From: Corynebacterium hansenii
Lineage (GTDB): Bacteria; Actinomycetota; Actinomycetes; Mycobacteriales; Mycobacteriaceae
NCBI RefSeq assembly: GCF_030408795.1
Contig: NZ_CP047211.1
Span: forward strand, 2,480,001 to 2,544,000
Direction of reading: 5' to 3'
Length of the DNA: 64,000 nucleotides
Shown: piece after piece, positions 43,647 to 52,905 of the stretch
Numbering within the stretch: position 1 is the stretch's first letter
How the letters are laid out: each line of letters starts with the position of its first letter
Notes under the pieces: model-generated
Told to the model about the DNA's origin: nothing
Seen by the model: the letters and a program-made list of their open reading frames with translations, nothing else
The model's database searches: none
Made by a program: the position numbers and the translations under genes

Positions 43647-45410
43647 ATGAACAGCATCGATGTTCCCGCTCAGATCGAGTACCTCCGCGCAATTGGCGGG
43701 GACACCTGGAACATCGAAGCGAAAAGCGCCGACGGCGGATTCCCGGGCTCGCTGGACGAAACCCTCAGCGCGTTCGCGAACATGCCCGAAGGCGGTCTGA
43801 TCCTCCTCGGAGTATCAGAGAACGAAGGCGGAATCGACGTGCCGGGCGTCGCCGACCCTAAGGCCCTCATGGAGCAATTGGGATCCAAGGCTCGGCACCG
43901 TTTGCATCCGCCGTTGCAGCTTGGGGCGGTGGAAGTCCATGAGGTCGAGCACCGGAACGTCGTCGCGTGCATCGTTCCACCCCAGGACCCATCCTTGCGG
44001 CCGTTCAGGGTGGGAAAGAACGGGCCCGCATTCATTCGCTCGGCAGACGGCGACTACGAACTCAGCGAACCAGAAGTCCGGGTCATTCTCGCGCAGATGG
44101 AACCTCCCCGGTTCGACAGGAAACCGGTGGCCGGCGCCGACGTCGACTCCGACCTGGATCCGAGATTGCTGGAGGAGTACCTGAGCCAACAGCGATCCCG
44201 GGCGCCCCGCCTAAGGGGCATGGACCGCCACGAGCTCTTGGTCAGGACGAACGTCATCGACCCCGAGAGCGGGAATCCGACCATGGCGGCGCTGTACGCA
44301 CTGGGGATCCATCCGCAACAGTTTTTTCCCACGCTGTCGGTGAAGGCACGGGCCCTCCCGGGGCCCGACGAAACGCCGGGGGTGCGGCTGCGCAATCAAC
44401 GGGAATTCGCGGGCCCCATACCTGACCTACTCGAGTCGACCGTGGAATGGATCGTGGAGAACATCGGCTCGACGGTCGTTTTCGATGCGACGACGGGCCA
44501 TGGCCGAAACGTCCCGGAACTGCCTTTGGTGGCGCTGCGCGAGGTGGTCGCCAACGCTCTGGTCCACCGGGATCTATCTCCGGCCTCGCTCACCAAGTAC
44601 GTGAACGTCGTCCGGCGGCCGGGGAACGTGCTCGTGACGAACCCGGGCGGCCTGTGGGGTTTGACGGAACGGCAGCTTGGCACGACGCCCCCGAGCGCGC
44701 GAAACCCGGTCCTGTACGAAATGTGCAGATCGATCACGACCGCCGACGGGAATCGAGTGGTGGAAGCGAGCGCCACGGGCATACCGGCCATCCGCCGCGC
44801 GCTCCAGGAAGCGCACTTGTCCGCGCCCCGCTTCCGCGATCGGGTCATTTCATTCGACGCGGATCTTTCGTCCACTTCGTTGCTGTCCGCGGACGAACTC
44901 GAATGGTTGCATTCGATTCCCCAGCTCCCCCACTTGACCATCGGGCAACGCGTTGCGATCGTCGCCCTCCATAACGGAAGGGAAATCACGAACGGCGGGT
45001 TCCGCGCGGAGTTCCCGACGATGGACTCCGTCGAGGCGAGGCGCCAACTGCAGGAACTGGTCAGATTCGGACTCGCCAAGACGCGGGGAGAGCGGGGCTC
45101 GACCGTATACGTCCGGCCCGACGCACCGGATCCGGTGCCATCGGGCACGCCACGGTACCCCGGAGAACCCTCCGCCCAACGGACCCGGATTTCCTCGGAA
45201 GCCAAGAGGGAGTTGATCGTCTCGGCCCTGGCGAAATCACCATCGCCCCGATCCAGGGCGGAAATCCGGGACCTGACGGGACTCAGCGAAGGCCAGTTGA
45301 ATCCCATGATCACCCAGTTGCAACGCGAGGGCGTGCTGGAGCCCACCGAACCACTGCAATCGCCGAATCAGCGATACAGATTGGCCGGGGAATCCGCCGC
45401 GAACGGATGA
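43647..45410 (+). CDS. AlbA_2 (Schlafen-type) DNA-binding/ATP-binding regulator
   Basis: A 587-residue protein. The N-terminal AlbA_2 domain is visible (WNIEAKSADGGFPGSLDETL, SAFANMPEGGLILLGVSE, KNGPAFIRSADGDYELSE, about 20-150). The middle (about 300-400) matches the RecG-like ATP-binding part of this family: LPLVALREVVANALVHRDLS and VTNPGGLWG. The C-terminus has one or two winged-helix segments (SRAEIRDLTGLSEGQLNPMI). Such proteins are poorly understood; some act as regulators or in defence. Codon use is less GC-rich than that of its neighbours, so it may be acquired. The inverted repeat at its promoter suggests autoregulation. Confidence 0.82.
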   Translation: MNSIDVPAQIEYLRAIGGDTWNIEAKSADGGFPGSLDETLSAFANMPEGGLILLGVSENEGGIDVPGVADPKALMEQLGSKARHRLHPPLQLGAVEVHEVEHRNVVACIVPPQDPSLRPFRVGKNGPAFIRSADGDYELSEPEVRVILAQMEPPRFDRKPVAGADVDSDLDPRLLEEYLSQQRSRAPRLRGMDRHELLVRTNVIDPESGNPTMAALYALGIHPQQFFPTLSVKARALPGPDETPGVRLRNQREFAGPIPDLLESTVEWIVENIGSTVVFDATTGHGRNVPELPLVALREVVANALVHRDLSPASLTKYVNVVRRPGNVLVTNPGGLWGLTERQLGTTPPSARNPVLYEMCRSITTADGNRVVEASATGIPAIRRALQEAHLSAPRFRDRVISFDADLSSTSLLSADELEWLHSIPQLPHLTIGQRVAIVALHNGREITNGGFRAEFPTMDSVEARRQLQELVRFGLAKTRGERGSTVYVRPDAPDPVPSGTPRYPGEPSAQRTRISSEAKRELIVSALAKSPSPRSRAEIRDLTGLSEGQLNPMITQLQREGVLEPTEPLQSPNQRYRLAGESAANG

Positions 45411-45416
45411 GCGCCG

Positions 45417-45878
45417 TCAGGTCATGCGGTGGACCATCTTCGCCACCTTGCGGGTGGCGGGGACGTCCCGGATCGCCATCGGCGGCCCGAACGGCGACAC
45501 CCGCAGCTGCAGGACGTTGCCGCGCCGGTCGACGCCGTGCACGGTGCGCAGATCGACGGTCACCACGCGCGGCCGCAGCAGCCCCCGCCGCAGGATGATC
45601 CGCCGGTCCGTCAGCACGAACCGCTCGCCCAGCCACTCCAGGGCGGGCTTGACGACGCGCCACGCGACCAGGATCGGCCACATCATCAAGAGGAAGTCGC
45701 GCAGGCCCGCGAGATCGCCCGGCGCGATGCGGGGCGAGTCGATGAACCCGATGAGCAGCCAGATCACGCCCGTGATCGCCGCGAGTTCCAGCAACGGCCA
45801 GGTCAGCCGGCCGAACACCGGGTTGGTGTCCACCAGGACGTCTTCGTCGTCGTCCATCTCATCCCAGGGAAACGCCAT
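45417..45878 (-). CDS. PH-domain membrane protein
   Basis: A 153-residue protein. Acidic N-terminus, two helices (PLLELAAITGVIWLLIGFID, FLLMMWPILVAWRVV), then a bacterial PH-like (bPH2) domain (ERFVLTDRRIILRRGLLRPR, VDLRTVHGVDRRGNVLQLRV). Function unknown; such proteins sit beside birA in corynebacteria. It follows birA by 2 nt and shares its orientation, so they are one unit. Its 3' end converges on the AlbA_2 gene with 6 nt between stops. Confidence 0.85.
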   Translation of the reverse strand: MAFPWDEMDDDEDVLVDTNPVFGRLTWPLLELAAITGVIWLLIGFIDSPRIAPGDLAGLRDFLLMMWPILVAWRVVKPALEWLGERFVLTDRRIILRRGLLRPRVVTVDLRTVHGVDRRGNVLQLRVSPFGPPMAIRDVPATRKVAKMVHRMT

Positions 45879-45880
45879 GC

Positions 45881-46753
45881 CTACTTCGCGGCCTCCCCGG
45901 CGTACCCGCCGTCGGCGGAGCGGAGGTGCCGCACGTCGCCGGCGGTGACGGTGCGTTCCACGCCGTCGCCGTCGCGCACGACCAGCTCACCGTCGTCGAG
46001 GATGCCCACGGCCTCGCCGACCACGTCGCCGCCGCCCGGCAGCTCCACTCGCACGCGGGTGCCCAGGGTCAGGCAGGTGGCGCGGTAATCGGCCATCATG
46101 GCCTCCCGGTTGAAGCGCCACTGCCGTTCGCGGCGGTCGAGGGCGTCGAGCAGGCCCGCCGCCAGCTTCGTGCGGTCCAGATTGGATGCCCCCGCCAGGG
46201 CCAGCGACGTCGCATGCGGCACGGGCAGCTCGTCCTCGCGCAGATCCACGTTGACACCGATGCCCACCACCAGCGCAGGCGGGGCGATCGACGCGGCCTC
46301 GACGAGGATGCCGCAAAGCTTGCGGCCGCCGAGCAGGACATCGTTGGGCCACTTCAGGCCGACCTCGGGGCGCGCCGCGGCGTCGTCGTCAAGCCCCTCC
46401 CCCTCGCCCGCGACCGGCAGCCCCGCGACATCGCGGACCATGTCCACCACGGCCAAGCCCGCGACCAGCGGCAGCAGGCCGAGGTCCTCCGGCCGCACGC
46501 CCTCGGGCCGGAACAGGGCCGACGCCGCGATGGACGCGCCCGCGGGGGCCGTCCACGAACGGGACAGGCGGCCGCGGCCCGCGGTCTGCTCGGAGGCGAC
46601 CAGGGCCACGCGGTCCGGCGCGCCCTCCGCCACCATGCGCGTGACGTCGACGTTCGTGGAACCCGTCGACTCCACGGCCAGCACCCGGCGCCACCGCGGC
46701 AGGGCGGCGCGCAACGCGGCGGAATCCAACGGGGATCGGGGGTCATGGCTCAT
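45881..46753 (-). CDS. birA: Biotin--[biotin carboxyl-carrier protein] ligase
   Basis: A 290-residue BirA without the N-terminal DNA-binding domain, so it acts only as ligase. Seen: [20 protein letters not shown], the biotinyl-AMP loop [20 protein letters not shown] (GRGR), [20 protein letters not shown] and [17 protein letters not shown] short Gly/Asp insertion before VGLKWPND holds the dispersed word at 46384. It biotinylates AccBC and Pyc, both encoded within 14 kb. Leaderless promoter; divergent from dtsR1. Confidence 0.94.
   Translation of the reverse strand: MSHDPRSPLDSAALRAALPRWRRVLAVESTGSTNVDVTRMVAEGAPDRVALVASEQTAGRGRLSRSWTAPAGASIAASALFRPEGVRPEDLGLLPLVAGLAVVDMVRDVAGLPVAGEGEGLDDDAAARPEVGLKWPNDVLLGGRKLCGILVEAASIAPPALVVGIGVNVDLREDELPVPHATSLALAGASNLDRTKLAAGLLDALDRRERQWRFNREAMMADYRATCLTLGTRVRVELPGGGDVVGEAVGILDDGELVVRDGDGVERTVTAGDVRHLRSADGGYAGEAAK
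46384..46394 (-). repeat. Dispersed word GCTTGACGACG, copy 10
   Basis: Inside birA, sense, coding L-D-D in an insertion absent from ordinary BirA proteins. Confidence 0.6.
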
Positions 46754-46761
46754 GGCAACGC

Positions 46762-46767
46762 AGTCTA
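46762..46767 (-). promoter_or_regulatory. Leaderless -10 hexamer of birA
   Basis: TAGACT on the minus strand, 8-nt spacer to the ATG at 46753. Confidence 0.45.
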
Positions 46768-46900
46768 GCCGGGGGTGCGGATCAACCCGAACGCGAAAAA
46801 TTCCGGCGTTCGACCGCGGCCGTTATGATCCCGTTATTTTCCCGTGACCTGGACGTATGGAAAACGCTGTTCCCCATCCAGCAAGTTACGGTTTTGGCAA

Positions 46901-46914
46901 GTGACATTTGTCAC
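46901..46914. promoter_or_regulatory. Palindrome upstream of dtsR1
   Basis: Perfect 14-bp palindrome GTGACA-TT-TGTCAC, centred about 45 nt before the -10 TATCTT. A candidate binding site for a regulator of lipid synthesis. Confidence 0.5.
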
Positions 46915-46948
46915 ACAACGTTGGCTTCACCTTTTCGCTCCCAAACGC

Positions 46949-46954
46949 TATCTT
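46949..46954 (+). promoter_or_regulatory. Leaderless -10 hexamer of dtsR1
   Basis: TATCTT, 8-nt spacer to the ATG at 46963. Confidence 0.45.
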
Positions 46955-46962
46955 CCTCAAAC

Positions 46963-48615
46963 ATGACCTTCTCCTCACGTTTGCTCCCCGCCGATCAGGA
47001 CACCGCCGCCGCGTCCGCCGCCGAGTTCGGCGACGACCGCCCGCCGCAGACCACCGCGGCGAAGAACGAGGACCTGCTCCGCCGCCGCGCCGAGGCCACC
47101 ATGCCCGTCGGCCCCGCCGCGCACCAGAAGGTCCGCGACAAGGGCCGGATGACCGCGCGCGACCGCATCGCGCACCTCCTCGACGAGGGCTCCTTCGTCG
47201 AGACCGACGCGCTGGCCCGCCACCGCACCAAGGACTTCGGCATGGACGCCAAGCGCCCCGCCACCGACGGCATCGTCACCGGCTGGGGCACCGTCGACGG
47301 CCGCGAGGTCTGCGTCTTCTCGCAGGACGGCACCGTCTTCGGCGGCGCCCTCGGCGAGGTCTACGGCGAGAAGATGGTCAAGCTGCAGCAGCTGGCCATC
47401 AAGACCGGCCGCCCGATCGTCGGCCTGTACGAGGGCGCCGGCGCCCGCATCCAGGACGGCGCCGTGTCCCTCGACTACATCGCCCAGACCTTCCACTACA
47501 ACGTCAAGGCCTCCGGCGTCGTCCCCCAGATCTCCGTCATCTTCGGCGCCTGCGCCGGCGGCAACGCCTACTCCCCCGCCCTGACCGACTTCGTGGTCAT
47601 GGTGGAGAACTCCTCGCGCATGTTCGTCACCGGCCCCGACGTCATCAAGACCGTCACCGGCGAAGAGATCAGCCAGGAAGAGCTGGGCGGCGCGACCACC
47701 CACATGGAGCTGGCGGGCAACACCCACTACACCGCCACCGACGACGAGGACGCCCTCGACTGGGTCCGCGACCTCCTCGACCACCTGCCGGACAACAACC
47801 GGGTCATCCCGGAGATTATCGAGGACGACTTCGACCACGAGGTCAACGAGGACGACCTCGCCCTCGACTCGATCATCCCCGACAACCCGTCCCAGCCGTA
47901 CGACGTCCGCGACGTCATCGGCGCCATCGCCGACGACGGCGACTTCATGGAGATCCAGGAGGGCCGCGCCGACAACGTCGTCATCGCGTTCGGCCGCATC
48001 GAGGGCCGCGTGGTCGGCTTCGTGGCCAACCAGCCGCTGCAGTTCGCCGGCTGCCTGGACATCGACGCCTCCGAGAAGGCCGCGCGCTTCGTGCGCACCT
48101 GCGACGCCTTCAACATCCCGCTGGTCCTGCTCGTCGACGTCCCGGGCTTCCTGCCCGGCTCGGACCAGGAGTACCAGGGCATCCTGCGCCGCGGCGCGAA
48201 GCTGCTGTACGCCTACGCCGAGGCCTCCGTCCCGAAGATCACCGTGACCATGCGCAAGGCCTACGGCGGCGCGTACTGCGTCATGGGCTCCAAGGGCCTG
48301 GGCGCCGACCTGAACCTGGCGTGGCCGACCGCGCAGATCGCCGTCATGGGCGCCGCCGGCGCCGTGGGCTTCCTGCACCGCCGCGAGATCAAGGCCGCGC
48401 TCGAGCGCGACGGCGACGCGTCGGAGCTGGTCAAGGAGTACGAGCAGGCCTACGAGGACCACATGCTCAACCCGTACCTCGCCGCCGAGCGCGGGCTCAT
48501 CGACGAGGTCATCCTCCCGTCGGAGACCCGCACCCGCATCGCCCGCAACCTGCGCCTGCTCCGCGACAAGAAGGTCTCCTGGCCCGCCCGCAAGCACGGC
48601 AACATGCCGCTGTAG
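46963..48615 (+). CDS. dtsR1: Acyl-CoA carboxylase beta subunit DtsR1 (AccD1)
   Basis: A 550-residue carboxyltransferase subunit that with AccBC and AccE makes malonyl-CoA. Both crotonase-like halves are present: [60 protein letters not shown]; then [40 protein letters not shown] and [20 protein letters not shown]. The end KHGNMPL matches C. glutamicum DtsR1, whose gene also lies next to birA. Compared with it, the N-terminus is a little longer. Start 46963 because the domain begins soon after and a leaderless promoter lies 8 nt before. Confidence 0.94.
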   Translation: MTFSSRLLPADQDTAAASAAEFGDDRPPQTTAAKNEDLLRRRAEATMPVGPAAHQKVRDKGRMTARDRIAHLLDEGSFVETDALARHRTKDFGMDAKRPATDGIVTGWGTVDGREVCVFSQDGTVFGGALGEVYGEKMVKLQQLAIKTGRPIVGLYEGAGARIQDGAVSLDYIAQTFHYNVKASGVVPQISVIFGACAGGNAYSPALTDFVVMVENSSRMFVTGPDVIKTVTGEEISQEELGGATTHMELAGNTHYTATDDEDALDWVRDLLDHLPDNNRVIPEIIEDDFDHEVNEDDLALDSIIPDNPSQPYDVRDVIGAIADDGDFMEIQEGRADNVVIAFGRIEGRVVGFVANQPLQFAGCLDIDASEKAARFVRTCDAFNIPLVLLVDVPGFLPGSDQEYQGILRRGAKLLYAYAEASVPKITVTMRKAYGGAYCVMGSKGLGADLNLAWPTAQIAVMGAAGAVGFLHRREIKAALERDGDASELVKEYEQAYEDHMLNPYLAAERGLIDEVILPSETRTRIARNLRLLRDKKVSWPARKHGNMPL

Positions 48616-48631
48616 CGGCCGCCCGCGGGGC

Positions 48632-48657
48632 GGTGGCCGGAGCGTTTTCCGGCCACC
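48632..48657 (+). terminator. Hairpin between dtsR1 and dtsR2
   Basis: 10-bp stem GGTGGCCGGA / TCCGGCCACC with a T-rich 6-nt loop, 17 nt after the dtsR1 stop; no T-run after it. dtsR2 has its own promoter. Confidence 0.6.
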
Positions 48658-48731
48658 CCCGCGACGCCCCCCGATACTCCCCAAAGCGAACGCCGGTTGC
48701 CCCCATTTCCCGTACCGAAGTTCCCTGAACG

Positions 48732-48737
48732 TAGACT
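48732..48737 (+). promoter_or_regulatory. Leaderless -10 hexamer of dtsR2
   Basis: TAGACT, 7-nt spacer to the ATG at 48745. Confidence 0.55.
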
Positions 48738-48744
48738 CGTGAAC

Positions 48745-50373
48745 ATGACGACTGCCGCAAACACCTCCACCGGCAACGAGCCGGACAAGTCCACCACCGC
48801 TGGCAAGCTCGCCGATCTGCGCGCGCGCCTCGCCGAGACCCAGGCCCCCATGGGCCAGGCGTCCATCGATCGCGTCCACGACAACGGCAAGCTCACCGCC
48901 CGCGAGCGCATCGAGTTCCTCCTCGACGACGGTTCCTTCGTCGAGATCGACGCCCTGGCCCGCCACCGCTCCAAGAACTTCGGCCTGGACTCACGGCGTC
49001 CGGTCACCGATGGCGTGGTCACCGGCTACGGAACCATCGACGGCCGCAAGGTCTGCGTGTTCTCCCAGGACGGCGCGATCTTCGGTGGCGCGCTCGGCGA
49101 GGTCTACGGCGAGAAGATCGTCAAGATCATGGACCTGGCCATCAAGACCGGCGTGCCGATCATCGGCATCAACGAGGGCGCCGGCGCCCGCATCCAGGAG
49201 GGCGTCGTCTCCCTGGGCCTGTACTCCCAGATCTTCTTCCGCAACACCCAGGCCTCGGGCGTCATCCCGCAGATCTCGCTGATCATGGGCGCCTGCGCCG
49301 GCGGCCACGTGTACTCCCCGGCCCTGACCGACTTCATCGTCATGGTCGACGGCACCTCGAAGATGTTCATCACCGGCCCGGACGTCATCAAGACGGTCAC
49401 GGGCGAGGAGGTCACCCAGGAGGAGCTCGGCGGCGCCGGCACCCACATGGCCACCTCGGGCACCTCGCACTACACCGCCTCCGACGACGAGGACGCCCTG
49501 TCCTTCGTCCAGGAGCTGGTCGGCTACCTGCCGTCGAACAACCGCGCCGAGCCGCCGCGCATGGAGGCCGAGCCGTTCGAGGGCTCCATCGCCGACAACA
49601 TCAACGAGACGGACCTCGAGCTCGACACGCTGATCCCGGATTCCCCGAACCAGCCGTACGACATCAAGGACGTCATCACCCGCCTGGTGGACGACGGCGA
49701 CTTCCTGGAGATCCAGGAGGACTACGCGCAGAACGTCGTCATCGGCTTCGGCCGCGTCGAGGGCCGCTCGGTCGGCTTCGTGGCCAACCAGCCGATCCAG
49801 TTCGCCGGCTGCCTGGACATCAAGGCGTCGGAGAAGGCCGCGCGCTTCGTGCGCACCTGCGACGCCTTCAACATCCCGATCATCATGCTGGTCGACGTCC
49901 CGGGCTTCCTGCCGGGCACGTCGCAGGAGTTCGACGGCATCATCCGCCGCGGCGCGAAGCTGCTGTACGCCTACGCCGAGGCGACCGTCGGCAAGATCAC
50001 GGTCATCACCCGCAAGGCGTACGGCGGAGCGTACTGCGTCATGGGCTCCAAGGACATGGGCGCCGACATCAACCTGGCGTGGCCGACGGCCCAGATCGCC
50101 GTCATGGGCGCGTCGGGCGCCGTGGGCTTCATCTACCGCAAGGAGCTGAAGGCCGCCGCCGCGGAGGGCAAGGACGTCGCCGCGGTGCAGAAGGAGTACG
50201 AGGCCGAGTACGAGGAGACCCTGGTCAACCCGTACATGGCCGCCGAGCGCGGCTTCATCGACGCCGTCATCCCGCCGTCGGAGACCCGCGGCCAGATCAT
50301 CGAGGGCCTGCGCCTGCTCGACCGCAAGGTCGTCAACGTGCCCGCCAAGAAGCATGGGAACATTCCGCTGTGA
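48745..50373 (+). CDS. dtsR2: Acyl-CoA carboxylase beta subunit DtsR2 (AccD2)
   Basis: A 542-residue paralogue of DtsR1, about two-thirds identical by eye. Seen: [60 protein letters not shown] and the ending KHGNIPL. In C. glutamicum AccD2 works with AccD3 and AccBC to carboxylate long-chain acyl-CoA for mycolic acid condensation; AccD3 is not in this window. Its TGA overlaps the accE GTG (GTGA), so the two are coupled. Confidence 0.93.
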   Translation: MTTAANTSTGNEPDKSTTAGKLADLRARLAETQAPMGQASIDRVHDNGKLTARERIEFLLDDGSFVEIDALARHRSKNFGLDSRRPVTDGVVTGYGTIDGRKVCVFSQDGAIFGGALGEVYGEKIVKIMDLAIKTGVPIIGINEGAGARIQEGVVSLGLYSQIFFRNTQASGVIPQISLIMGACAGGHVYSPALTDFIVMVDGTSKMFITGPDVIKTVTGEEVTQEELGGAGTHMATSGTSHYTASDDEDALSFVQELVGYLPSNNRAEPPRMEAEPFEGSIADNINETDLELDTLIPDSPNQPYDIKDVITRLVDDGDFLEIQEDYAQNVVIGFGRVEGRSVGFVANQPIQFAGCLDIKASEKAARFVRTCDAFNIPIIMLVDVPGFLPGTSQEFDGIIRRGAKLLYAYAEATVGKITVITRKAYGGAYCVMGSKDMGADINLAWPTAQIAVMGASGAVGFIYRKELKAAAAEGKDVAAVQKEYEAEYEETLVNPYMAAERGFIDAVIPPSETRGQIIEGLRLLDRKVVNVPAKKHGNIPL

Positions 50374-50630
50374 CCGATAACGCCACCGACACCACCGCCG
50401 ACAACGCCGAGGGGCAGGAGGCCGCCAAGGCCCCGTTCCTCAAGGTCCTCAAGGGCAATCCGACCGATGCGCAGGTCGCGACGCTGGCCGTGCTGTTCGC
50501 CGGCATGGCCAACGGCGCCGCCGACGCCGGCCCGAAGGGCCCCCGCAATCAGTGGGGCAACCTGGACGAGCGCCTGCAGCAGCCGCTGAGCTTCAACCCG
50601 GGCAGCTTCCAGAACGTCCAGTTCTACTAG
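50370..50630 (+). CDS. accE: Acyl-CoA carboxylase epsilon subunit
   Basis: An 86-residue small subunit that stabilises and activates the carboxylase complex in actinobacteria. After an acidic N-terminus, [20 protein letters not shown] is the conserved epsilon core (K-G-x-P-x2-x3-AxL), and the end GSFQNVQFY is aromatic. The GTG overlaps the dtsR2 stop. A tandem array begins at its stop codon. Confidence 0.88.
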   Translation: MTDNATDTTADNAEGQEAAKAPFLKVLKGNPTDAQVATLAVLFAGMANGAADAGPKGPRNQWGNLDERLQQPLSFNPGSFQNVQFY

Positions 50631-50737
50631 GCAGCTTCCCCGGGGGCCGCTTCCGCTGGGCCGCTCCACCGGGCCGCTTCCGCTGGGCCACTTCCCCCGG
50701 CGCCACTTCCCCCGGCGCCACTTCCACTGGGCCGCGG
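50630..50737. repeat. 14-15-bp imperfect tandem repeat after accE
   Basis: About seven units of the type GGCCGCTTCCGCTG / GCGCCACTTCCCCCG, beginning with the last base of the accE stop. The first unit (GGCAGCTTCC) also occurs in the accE end at 50601. Confidence 0.75.
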
Positions 50738-50818
50738 GGCGCCCCGCGCGCCCGCTTTGCGACGACGCCGCCGTCTCCCCTTCACCGGGGAGGCGGCGGT
50801 TTCGCCGTTTCGACCCGC

Positions 50819-50824
50819 TACCGT
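50819..50824 (+). promoter_or_regulatory. Leaderless -10 hexamer of maf
   Basis: TACCGT, 8-nt spacer to the ATG at 50833. Confidence 0.4.
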
Positions 50825-50832
50825 TGTCTGCC

Positions 50833-51498
50833 ATGAGCACGGAACACGCCCACCGCATCGTCTTGGCCTCCAGTTCCCCGTCCCGCCTGATGGTCCTGCG
50901 TTCGGCGGGCGTCGAACCGGAGGTGTCGCCGCCGGAGGTCGACGAGGACGCGATCCTCGACGAGTTGGCCGCTCGCGGGGCGGACGCGGGCACCGTCGTC
51001 AAGGCGCTCGCGGAGGCGAAGGCGGCCGCGGTGGCCGGCGACCTGTCCCCCGCCCCCGGCGCGGGTGCGACGGTGGTCATCGCGTGCGATTCGATGCTGC
51101 TGATGGGCGGGGAATTGTCCGGCAAGCCGCACACCGTGGACGAAACGGTGCGGCGGTGGCGTGCGCAGCGGGGCCGCGACGCCGAGCTGGTGACGGGTCA
51201 TTCCATCACCGCGGTGCTGCCCGACGGGAGCGTCCGCTCCGCGACGGAGGCGGTGTCGACCGTCGTTCGCTTCGGCGAACCGTCGGACGCGGACATCGCG
51301 GCCTACGCGGAGTCCGGCGAACCACTCGGCTGCGCCGGCGCGTTCACCCTCGAAGCACTCGGCGGCTGGTTCATCGACGGGATCGACGGCGACCCGTCGA
51401 GTGTGCTGGGGCTGTCGCTGCCGCTGATCCGCCGGACGCTGGCCGGTTGGGGCCTGGACGTCTCGGCGTTCTGGAACCGGCCGTCGGGGGCCGCCTGA
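50833..51498 (+). CDS. maf: Maf-family nucleoside triphosphate pyrophosphatase
   Basis: A 221-residue house-cleaning enzyme that hydrolyses non-canonical or modified dTTP/UTP. Seen: IVLASSSPSRLMVLRSAGVE (phosphate loop SxSPxR), VIACDSMLLMGGELSGKPHT (the catalytic D), and AGAFTLEALGGWFIDGIDGD. The place between the acc genes and sseA is the same in other corynebacteria. Ends at a bidirectional hairpin. Confidence 0.93.
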   Translation: MSTEHAHRIVLASSSPSRLMVLRSAGVEPEVSPPEVDEDAILDELAARGADAGTVVKALAEAKAAAVAGDLSPAPGAGATVVIACDSMLLMGGELSGKPHTVDETVRRWRAQRGRDAELVTGHSITAVLPDGSVRSATEAVSTVVRFGEPSDADIAAYAESGEPLGCAGAFTLEALGGWFIDGIDGDPSSVLGLSLPLIRRTLAGWGLDVSAFWNRPSGAA

Positions 51499-51534
51499 CC
51501 CGCCGGTGGCCCGCTCCCCCGCGTACCCGGCGGG
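51499..51534. terminator. Bidirectional terminator between maf and the Cj0069-family gene
   Basis: 8-bp stem CCCGCCGG / CCGGCGGG with a 20-nt loop, filling the 39 bp between two convergent stops. Confidence 0.55.
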
Positions 51535-51537
51535 GAA

Positions 51538-52617
51538 CTACGCGGAGGCCTGCTCGGCGCCGAACCTCTCGGTGACGCGCTTGATGGCCTCGTCGGCGAC
51601 GAGCTCCTGGATGCCCATGTCCAGCTCCGACGTGAAGCCGACGCACGAGCAGTTGATCTCGCCCAGGACGTAGGCGTCGCCGCCGTCCTCGGCGTCGTCG
51701 AGCATGAAGTCCGCCGTCCAGATCAGCGGGATGTTGTCGCCGCCGAGCTTTTCGGCGATGACGGGGCGGGCCTCGGCGAACAGGTCCACGAGTTCCCGCC
51801 AGTCCTCCGGCTTGTCGTAGGTGTACGTCGCGCCGGAGAAGAGGGTCGCGGAGAAGTTGTCGCCGCCGGCCGCCGGCTTCTTGTGCACCACGAACACCGG
51901 GTGCGGGCCGACCATGAGCACGCGGACCTCGCCCTCGACGATGCGGGGCATGAAACGCATGTCCACCAGCATGCCGTTGTCGCCGACGATGTACTGGTCG
52001 CAGAAATCCATGAACTCGCCGAGCTCGCGGATCTCCGTGTGGTTGTCCACGGCCTCGGTGCACTTGAGCTTCGTGTCGAGCGGCAGGGCGGTGCCGGGCT
52101 CGACGGTCGCGGCGAGCTCCTTGTCCTCCAGCTGCACGCGCCAGATGCCCGACCCCGTGGAGCCGCGGTTCTGCTTGAGCACCCGCTCGCCGTAGGACAG
52201 GGACGCGGGGAAGGTCCCGTGGAACGACTCCACGTCGTAGTAGGCCGCGGTGTCGGTGGGCACCAGGTCCGTGCCGTTGAGCTTCACCAGCGCGTCCTTG
52301 GCGCCGTAGGCCATCATTTCCTCGGGGGTCGACATGCCGACCAGGCCGGCGTCGTCGGAAAGCCGCGTCAGCAGTTCGAAGTAGCCCTTCTCCCCGCCGG
52401 GGATGTTGCCCGGGTTGACGCGGGAAATGTAGCCGTCGTAGTTGGCCGACACGTGCGAGTACAGCGCCTCGGCCCACTCCGGGCGGTAGTAGACGACGTC
52501 GGCGCCCCAGCCCCGGGCCCGGATCGATTCGACGATGGGCATGGTGTCGCGGCGATGGCCGTCGAAGTATTTGTCGGATCCGCCCTCGACCTCGAAGACG
52601 ACGATCTTCTTGTGCAT
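51538..52617 (-). CDS. Cj0069-family protein (ATP-grasp-like)
   Basis: A 359-residue soluble protein. It begins MHKKIVVFEVEGGSDKYFDG, as in the Cj0069 family. The pattern VLKQNRGSTGSGIWRVQLED, then VLMVGPHPVFVVHKKPA and LIWTADFMLD...VLGEINCSCVGF, resembles ATP-grasp ligases (Lys of the ATP site, two acidic metal residues and Asn). The substrate is unknown. Start at 52617 with GAAGGAG 5 nt ahead; a longer frame to 52704 has no homology. It is divergent from sseA. Confidence 0.8.
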   Translation of the reverse strand: MHKKIVVFEVEGGSDKYFDGHRRDTMPIVESIRARGWGADVVYYRPEWAEALYSHVSANYDGYISRVNPGNIPGGEKGYFELLTRLSDDAGLVGMSTPEEMMAYGAKDALVKLNGTDLVPTDTAAYYDVESFHGTFPASLSYGERVLKQNRGSTGSGIWRVQLEDKELAATVEPGTALPLDTKLKCTEAVDNHTEIRELGEFMDFCDQYIVGDNGMLVDMRFMPRIVEGEVRVLMVGPHPVFVVHKKPAAGGDNFSATLFSGATYTYDKPEDWRELVDLFAEARPVIAEKLGGDNIPLIWTADFMLDDAEDGGDAYVLGEINCSCVGFTSELDMGIQELVADEAIKRVTERFGAEQASA

Positions 52618-52850
52618 TTTTGCTCCTTCAAAGCATGGGGCCGGGGTCGCCGGCACCGAATCCCCGTACTGGTCGGGGCCCCGGAACACGCGGGGTGGGT
52701 GCACGTTCCGCGATAATTTTAAAACCTCGGCGGCGAAGTCATCGGGCCAATGGCGGCCGCCGTCACCCCCGGCCCCCTCCGGTGCGGAAAGGCCAGTTCA
52801 CGCCGCACATGTGGGCGGGTGCGGGGGCGGCCGGGGCGATGGCCGTAAGG

Positions 52851-52860
52851 TGGTGATCAC
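52851..52860. promoter_or_regulatory. Palindrome GGTGATCACC upstream of sseA
   Basis: A perfect 10-bp palindrome about 45 nt before the sseA start in the 288-bp divergent gap. It could be an operator; little more can be said. Confidence 0.3.
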
Positions 52861-52905
52861 CGTAATGCGCCGACCGCGCCGGCGCGGCACCCTCACGAAG
52901 GAGCA

